Below are positions 57,901 to 64,000 of a stretch of 64,000 nucleotides of DNA, piece by piece. A program made the position numbers and the translations under genes. The DNA is from Membranipora membranacea (Eukaryota; Bryozoa; Gymnolaemata; Cheilostomatida; Membraniporidae), in the NCBI GenBank assembly GCA_914767715.1, contig OU612067.1, positions 13,767,001 through 13,831,000 on the forward strand, written 5' to 3'. The notes under the pieces are model-generated. The model saw only the letters and a program-made list of their open reading frames with translations. It was not told the DNA's origin and did not search any database. Every line of letters begins with the position of its first letter. Position 1 is the stretch's first letter.

Positions 57901-60900
57901 CTACCCTAAGCAAGACATTTCGGCGAAAACTCTCAAATTGATAATTACGGTGGAGTATTCACTTTATTGATGTAATGATTTGATAGAACAAGTTAATTTG
58001 TGATCAAATCATGTAACATTAGAGTTGTCGAGCCTGGCAATCAGGAACCAATACCCTGACCCTTTATTTCGTAAGTGCTGCTGTATTGTAAACACAATAT
58101 AGAAATCACGTGTGAGCTGCAAAAACACAGAAAAATAAACAAATTCGAACAATCCTAATCACTGTATACCACAACAACTGATTTTTATTGGATCTGGTTG
58201 GTTTAAGGTTATGATACCAGCGTTGTCCGATTTTGACATTTTGACATTTTATATATCGTTGGAAAGCTAATCGAACACTGATTCTGAAAATGTTGGTTTC
58301 GGCATGACATCATGTCATGGCGTTGCGCTATTTTGATAAAAGGCAGTATAATCGTCTTTGAGGAGGATTTTTTAGGACAATGTGGTGCAGATACTATGGT
58401 TCATATCATATTCATAGAAAGCCCAAAAATGGCTTAAAATGCCCCTAAAATTGGCTTAAAGTGGTATAATTCGGGGAAAACTGATATGCAGTGACATATT
58501 CTGTTGGCATGTCCTGTTTGCACTATGATTCATCAAGGCGGCTCCGTATGTGAGGGATTTAAAAAAAAATTGTCTGGCCTCAGTGATGGTCCTTTCGACA
58601 GCATGTTTGGCCTCCTGGAAAATATGAGCATTCTGATAGAGAGGGCACCTGCTAATATTATTGATACCAATGTCTTTTATTAGTCCTGACATGTGGCATA
58701 AGGTCTTCCCGAAATAAATAACCTGTCTTTTCTGTGTGTGGCACGCATCACATTGGATCCTCATCCATTTAACCGAAGCAACCTAAATAAGCTAATAACC
58801 AATGATAAAAAGATGGTTTTTCCTCTGGTGCTTAATGCCACATGATCCTGAAATTGCCCCTCATGGGTGCTTCAGAGGCTTCTTGTAAACCTTATGCAGT
58901 TGAAAGTATGATATGAACCATAGTATCTGCACCACACCGGCCTAAAAAATCCTCCTCAAAGACGATTATCCTGCCTTTTATCAAAATAGCACAACGCCAT
59001 AACATGACGTCATGTCGAAACCAATAATCGGACAACGCTGGTATCATAACCTTAATCGGTGTTTGTTATCAAGGGATTATCTTTGGATTTGTCTCATTTC
59101 TCAATTAACTTGGTGACTGCGGTTATAAATTTGATCAATACAAGATAAATATATCTGATCAATTACCCGAACAATATATGTCTTCCTATCTGGGGTATTG
59201 AGCAGCTGCTCCAGATTATCACACTTTCAAATTTCTGGGAAAGTCTGGATGACTTGCGAATTTATTTTTATTAAAAGAAGAGAATCGGGAAATGATTGAA
59301 TACGTTTTCATTATAATTGGCTTTCTTCTATTGGCACCTTACCATATCTTACCAACAAAATTACTCCACGTAGCATGTGTATCCCCCTCATCAATTTCAA
59401 TATAAATCAGTTTTAATTTTTCGAAATTTAAACATTTATACTTTCATGGACCCATTCTTAGACATATTAAACACCTAGTTGGTTTTCAAACTCGTCTGGA
59501 ACCTATTCTCAGAAGTGTGGATGGAGATCACCAATGTTCGTGATGACTTTATTGTGGTCAATTTCAATTTAAATTTAATTAAAATTCAATTATAAATCCT
59601 AATTTCCTCAAAGAATTCTATATTCTTCTCTCAATCTATATAAATTAACACTGTTTAGCCTCAATATATCTCCTTTTTTCTGTTGTTATTACGGAAACTT
59701 TCCTTACCACCTTAATGTGCTAAAAAGTGACACATTGAAGCTAGTTGAGCTGAATGCAATAACAACCAACAATTTAATTCTAGTTATATAAAGATAATAC
59801 ATATATTGAAATAAAATATTTTAATTTTTCTTAATTATTTAAATAATAATATCTATTAATATTACATACATACTTAACTCGGACTTTGCTCAATTAGATT
59901 AATTGCAGTGATCTCATATAAGATCCGATTTGTAAAGAGTACACTGATTTTACAACGATATTCCATTATGAGGTAGGTAGCGATACATACTTTATTTTTG
60001 CCTCTGCGTCTGATATCCTTGATGAGCGAGAGCTGGTCCTCTGTCAGACTGTGACGTCTGATGAGGGTGTTAAACTCTTCCACAGGGTAGTTAGTGATGG
60101 CCTCTACAGAGAAAGGTATCTCGAGCTCGCGGCATCTCATCTCATCGCGACATGCGTTACGCTTCGATCTCTCACTCTCCATCTGGCCATATATAAAAGT
60201 TATGTTAATATATACATCATATTGGATATAATAAATGTTCTATATCGAACATTCCATAATCTTCCATATTGCGCAAAACCATCTCAGATCTCACCCGATT
60301 GGTAACCATTTGTTCCTCACCGGGACAAGCTTAGAGAGAGATCAGCGCGGCGTCGCTGTTACCTTTGTGCTTTATTCCATAACATGACTTAATCGACAAC
60401 ACCTCCATATATCCAGATCCATGGGAAGAAATTTTCCGAGATTTTATTCGTATGTAGCGTTCCAGAAATGGTATTGATCAATATTCAATTTTCTTTAACT
60501 ACAATTATTCCATTTACTCAGAAAGGATTGGCAATGTTCATGAGGCCATGGCACACCTTTGGGGGAACGCTAAAATTAACAATATTTATGAGAATCGGGC
60601 TATTATTATCGATTGAAAGAGCAGATTCTAGCAAAATGACATAACATTGCCCGGTTTCCACTTAGGGTCTCTTAGGCTAATAACCATAGATCACTCAAAA
60701 CTTCATACCTTGGCAAACCTGGCGGCCTCCCCATCTTCAGATCCGTAGCTTGAGAACTCATCGGAGGATTTAGAACTGCTTCCCCCTCCGTTCTGAGATG
60801 AGCCACTGTTCCCGAAAGCTTCGTCAAAGTTGATCTGTGGTTTGATGTCCTCATTGAGAGATTGTGAGAGTGAGCAATTTCCTGTCTTCTCAAAACCAAA

Positions 60901-63900
60901 CTGTAAGTCAAAGGTGAGAACATTATCAACCATTTATTGCAATAAAAGTTATTAACACAGCGAGTTCGAGAGCTTGCACCGGCCAGCAAGATCAGGAACT
61001 CCAAATAATTCCTAAACAGAAGACGAGAAATTGAAACAATTATTACAATAATAATAAATCATTACAAGGTTGCCGTTGATATTGTCTATTATTACAATTA
61101 AAATGAATTTTTACAATGTACCTACCAAACTGTTCTGTTCAAAAATACAAGTCCATAGGACTCAGCCTATCAATTCGAAAAACATTCATGAAAAATATAT
61201 CGGAAATGATGATACAGCGATTGAGAGGCTTGGTTCTGGAAGGTACACAACATTGAAATTAAATAAATGGAGGATTTCCTGGAGTTTATTGAGGTGAACT
61301 GCTTGCAAAACTCTACGATTTCCTGCCATTCTTTGGAGTTTTATAATTATTATAATTATCATGAGCACCTGCATGTGATGGGTATGAGCAATAAATCACC
61401 AAATATGAATAAACCAGTTAATGTATAGTGGTTGAGACATTGACAAGGTTGTAAAGTACTATTTTAACTAGTTTTTTGCCAGTATCAAAAGAGTGTTGCA
61501 AAATTTTGGCCAAATTGTAACAGATTCCATGTTTTTATACAGAGTGGAGTATGTTAATATGTTATTACGCAAGCAAGGTACCGGTATTGTGTATTGTGCA
61601 ATGACTCGACAATGTACTAAAACACAGACGAGGTTTGTCTTCGTTATTGTAACAAGGATTAACCTAAATAAAAAAAGACAAAACTCCCTAATCCATTGCC
61701 TAAAATCTTGTATTGGGGCAAATAGGAATTTCCTAGAAATCCTCTTTATCTCCTTATAGCAGTGGTAAGCCTAACGTATTGTAACAATGAGCAACTCCTT
61801 GTTTGTAAAGCGGCAAGCTAAAATTGGTTCATATTTGTTCTAAAATTGTTCTCTTGTTATTTTGTAGTCTGGTTACAATAGCATAATCTTCAATGCAGTT
61901 AATTTTATCAGCTATATCTGAGGGAATTCTGCCTGGACGGCAAAGATCCAAATTAATTTTTGGGTTGGGAGGCATACGTTTGGCTTATCAAAGCTAGTCC
62001 TGGTTAAAATTAAACTAAGTAGGTGCATTTAACGCATGGCAGACCTTACATATTTATTATATCTTATGGTCTCTCACCATACAACCATATATGGTAGGAT
62101 TATATGAACAAATGATTATATGAAAGCCTATAAACCCCAACCAATCCTGTGGTCACACCATAACCTTAAAGTGTTAAACAAACAAGTCTACCAAACACTT
62201 TCAGCAAGCTGTACTTTACTGCAATGAGTCTAAGTTGTTGCTGTTGAGAATAAAGTTAAAGCTGTCAACAAATATTCATCACTTATAATCCATTGACTTG
62301 TGGACAACCGATAGTTTGATCAGAATATTTTGTATCCTGGGTACTGCCAGTATATATGCACCAGACAACTTTGCTAACTGTTACAACAGATTAATTTCGA
62401 GACTTCTTTTTTGGCGATAAGTCACGAAAAATGTATCATGTCAGCTCATGTAATCCCCCTAATTTTCAGTTCTAAGGTGAAAATATTGGCATTCATTGAG
62501 TATTTTCACTGCCAATATGAGCAAGGGCAGGAGTCATTTAATCCTTGAGAGTCTGGATTTGTTGCATGAGCACATTTACGTAAATTTTAATAGCCGAGAA
62601 CAAAAAATTGCTCATTCTGAACATTATCAAAAATGCATTGTAAAGCTACTACAAAAGTCAATGACGTCAATCGAAAGTTTTTTTTTGTTGAAATTGACTA
62701 AGGTTGTGTTTTAATTCACTTTGAAGTGCATGATTATGCGCTAGGGCAACGAGACATTTTATTTCACAATCTTCAATATTGAGTAAGCAAGTTGTGCTTC
62801 GGCATTTAATGTGCTTATTAAAGTCTCGCAGCACGTCACAACTCAACAAAGGCTAGCAGCGTCATTAGAAAGTCAAGATAAAGGGGGCAAGACAATTTCC
62901 ACGCCCTTTCACCATCACCACCGTAAGGGAACAACTCTGGTGACAAATGCAGTGACTAGTTGTGTACATAGCTTACTGCAAGATTGCTAATCCCTGAGCA
63001 GTTACCGCAGGGCACAGCCACAGATAAGCACAACTGCAAAACCAGTAATTTGTGGGATAATGCTATTGACAAGAGCATGTTATCAAGAAGTTATCTAACT
63101 TCTTCATATTATTATGATAGCATCATATTATAATCCTCTTTTGTAGTGTCTCTGAGAAAGATTGTGATAGTAGAAGGTATCTTTTAGCAGCAGTTGTTGT
63201 ACATTGTGAGTCATAGCGATGTGACTAACATGATTCTCATAGTCTGCATGAGGTGGAGGCTGTTACTAATCAACTATTACTAATAACTCAGCAGTGACGC
63301 AAAAGATTTTTGTTTCTAGAGAGCTTTTAATCACCACCTTTCTGAGAAAGTAGGCGATGAAATCATTACAGAGCAAGGTTTTATCCCTACTCAGAGTCTG
63401 GCATGTCATCGAAAGCTTTTGTTACTTCTCATCCATATATGGTTATGATTTGCGAATGAAAATTGAATTATGGTTTCTTTTTCCTCAGTGTGATAAGTTT
63501 TCTAACCCCTGGATTATATGATTAAGATTTAAAATAACCCATTGTGGCTGGCTGCCATGATGCATGAGACCTCTGATCTGACAATGTCAGTTTAGGGATG
63601 ACATCACTCGAAATATATGTCTATCTACCAACTGATTGGACAGCCAATCAACTGTCTTGGTGTCTAAGTTATAAAAGCTATCATTGGACCAAGGAGGAAC
63701 TCCCTGATTGGACACAGCGATTTATCCAGCTTTACAGCGATGTCACAAAGCCCCGATAAATCCCTGCGTCCAATAATAACTTATATATTAATAAAAAAGC
63801 TTCCAATCAATCCCATAAACGCAACTTCGGCCTAAAGTTTTAAGTTGGTGCAAAAAGTTACAATATGTGCTGATTTTACAAACCTGCTGATCTTGAGTCT

Positions 63901-64000
63901 GGAAAGGCTCATCTACTCCTGAGTCGCTGTTAGCGCTGTAATAATCACCGTAAGGAGAGCTTCCTGCTGGCATCTGCTGGTATTTTGCCTGAATTCCGGC
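54957..64000 (-). CDS. CNC-family bZIP transcription factor (NFE2L/cap-n-collar), 5' end outside window
   Basis: Nuclear activator that dimerises with small Maf proteins at antioxidant-response elements. Five 3' exons: 63884-64000 (continues right), 60709-60900, 59991-60182, 55870-55974, 54957-55148. All joins are phase 0, 265 visible codons. Order: AGIQAKYQQM and a DSGVDEP acidic stretch; Ser/Gly-rich segment (GGGSSSKSSDEFSSYGSED); CNC domain RDEMRCRELEIPFSVEAI and NYPVEEFNTLI, then SLTEDQLSLIKDIRRRGKNK; basic region VAAQNCRKKKMSEL; leucine zipper; C-terminal Neh3-like block VFNSIRDHLGRPYDPHYYSL ending FTGLMY-stop. VEEFN and LSLI resemble NFE2L1 slightly more than NFE2L2, but invertebrates usually have one ancestral gene, so I leave the paralogue open. 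KEAP1-binding and N-terminal ER segments would be off-window. Confidence 0.93.
55203..55390. repeat. Degenerate TGTCTACCCCT minisatellite
   Basis: About ten diverged units of AGTGTCTACCCCTGTTTA (17-19 bp) in the intron directly upstream (transcript sense) of the last bZIP exon. Confidence 0.85.
55711..55865. repeat. 34-bp tandem repeat abutting a splice donor
   Basis: Four full copies and one partial copy of a 34-bp unit (core ATTGTATATATAGGTCAG). The last partial copy ends at 55865, so the array supplies intron bases +5 onward of the bZIP donor (GT at 55869-55868, read GTAACTGACC). Confidence 0.9.
57067..57300. mobile_element. hAT-like non-autonomous element
   Basis: Ends CAGGTGCGTAG and, inverted, CAGGGGCGTAG (right edge reads CTACGCCCCTG). 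The CAGGGGCGTAG terminus is common in hAT elements. No clean 8-bp target duplication is visible (flanks CACCTATT and CTATAATT). The interior 57155-57300 retains a short open stretch with no recognised domain. Confidence 0.6.
58203..59055. mobile_element. TTAA-flanked element with 150-200-bp inverted repeats
   Basis: TTAA at 58203-58206 and 59052-59055. Both ends start GGTTATGATACCAGCGTTGT (inverted at the right). The arms stay similar inward to about 58410 and 58905; the right arm lacks about 70 bp present in the left. The centre (58411-58904) is unrelated to the arms and includes the minus ORF 58456-58764. It lies in the intron between bZIP exons at 55974 and 59991. Confidence 0.85.
58456..58764 (-). 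CDS. Unknown 102-codon ORF inside the TTAA element
   Basis: Starts MRIQCDACHTQKRQVIYFGK and includes CHMSGLIKDIGINN and HSANRTCQQN; Cys and His are spaced irregularly, with CxxCH near the start. No transposase DDE/DDD signature. It may be captured host or transposon sequence carried between inverted repeats, or a chance frame. Function unknown. Confidence 0.25.
   Translation of the reverse strand: MRIQCDACHTQKRQVIYFGKTLCHMSGLIKDIGINNISRCPLYQNAHIFQEAKHAVERTITEARQFFFKSLTYGAALMNHSANRTCQQNMSLHISFPRIIPL
60901..63883. other. Large bZIP intron, nothing coding recognised
   Basis: About 3 kb between exons 60709-60900 and 63884-64000. No in-phase exon, RNA gene or clear element, apart from the CCAAT/TATA cluster near its 5' end (63635-63774). 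Confidence 0.5.
63635..63774. promoter_or_regulatory. CCAAT-box cluster with TATA-like sequence inside the bZIP intron
   Basis: Five CCAAT boxes in 140 bp: ATTGG at 63635-63639, 63683-63687 and 63707-63711; CCAAT at 63644-63648 and 63770-63774. TATAAAAG lies at 63670-63677. Possible internal promoter; strand is uncertain because TATAAAAG is in plus orientation while the gene is minus. Confidence 0.25.

Larger units (their letters stand above)
55870..60182 (-). other. CNC domain and basic region exons
   Basis: Exon 59991-60182 (64 codons) carries the cap-n-collar homology: RDEM...IPFSVE, PVEEFN, LTEDQLSLI and RRRGKNK. The next exon (55870-55974) begins VAAQNCRKKK, completing the DNA-contacting NxxAAxxCR-type signature (NKVAAQNCR) across the junction, followed by zipper heptads LSGLEEEIHDLKRKRTEL. 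Splitting the basic region between GKNK and VAAQNC is a conserved intron position in this family. Confidence 0.92.

Noticed and set aside
1-64000. A linked multi-gene system (operon-like or defence cluster)
   Set aside because: The four genes belong to unrelated, well-known metazoan families with separate promoters and mixed orientations; nothing in the sequence joins them.

Overview
The window is nuclear DNA from an animal, most likely a non-vertebrate and probably marine metazoan. It is AT-rich and carries four intron-rich protein genes of conserved metazoan families. Introns hold tRNA-derived SINEs, LINE scraps, foldback MITEs and micro/minisatellites. I cannot name the species from the sequence. 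There are no prokaryotic operons, CRISPR arrays or plasmid features.

Layout. (1) 322-22692, minus strand: EDC4/Ge-1, the mRNA-decapping scaffold. 22 coding exons join without any phase conflict into 1209 residues, and the C-terminus runs off the left edge. A tRNA-Thr(UGU) gene and many repeats lie in its introns. (2) 22693-26160: intergenic, with a LINE 3' end and a 257-bp tandem duplication. (3) 26161-30008, plus strand: SAPCD2, complete, 7 coding exons, 403 residues, head-to-head with EDC4. (4) 30009-31795: convergent intergenic, with one small unexplained ORF. (5) 31796-50579, minus strand: RIF1, complete coding region, 26 coding exons, 2210 residues. It has an N-terminal HEAT array, a large disordered region with an SQ cluster, SILK and KVKF PP1-docking motifs, and a C-terminal helical domain. 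(6) 50580-54956: RIF1 upstream / bZIP downstream region. It holds a near-perfect 709-bp foldback element with an 8-bp target duplication, an E2F-like site, and a chimeric element whose head is the 5' end of U2 snRNA. (7) 54957-64000, minus strand: a CNC-bZIP factor (NFE2L/cnc), five 3' exons; the 5' part runs off the right edge.

The four genes act in unrelated housekeeping processes: decapping, spindle orientation, replication timing and DNA repair, and stress transcription. I see no evidence that they form one system. Exon joins were built by hand from GT-AG sites, reading-frame phase and remembered similarity to the human proteins; no alignment or search was run. The most unusual content is in the mobile and repeat fraction: U2-headed retroelement, TTAA-flanked foldbacks, an element nested in a SINE, and decayed duplicated exon pieces beside real exons.
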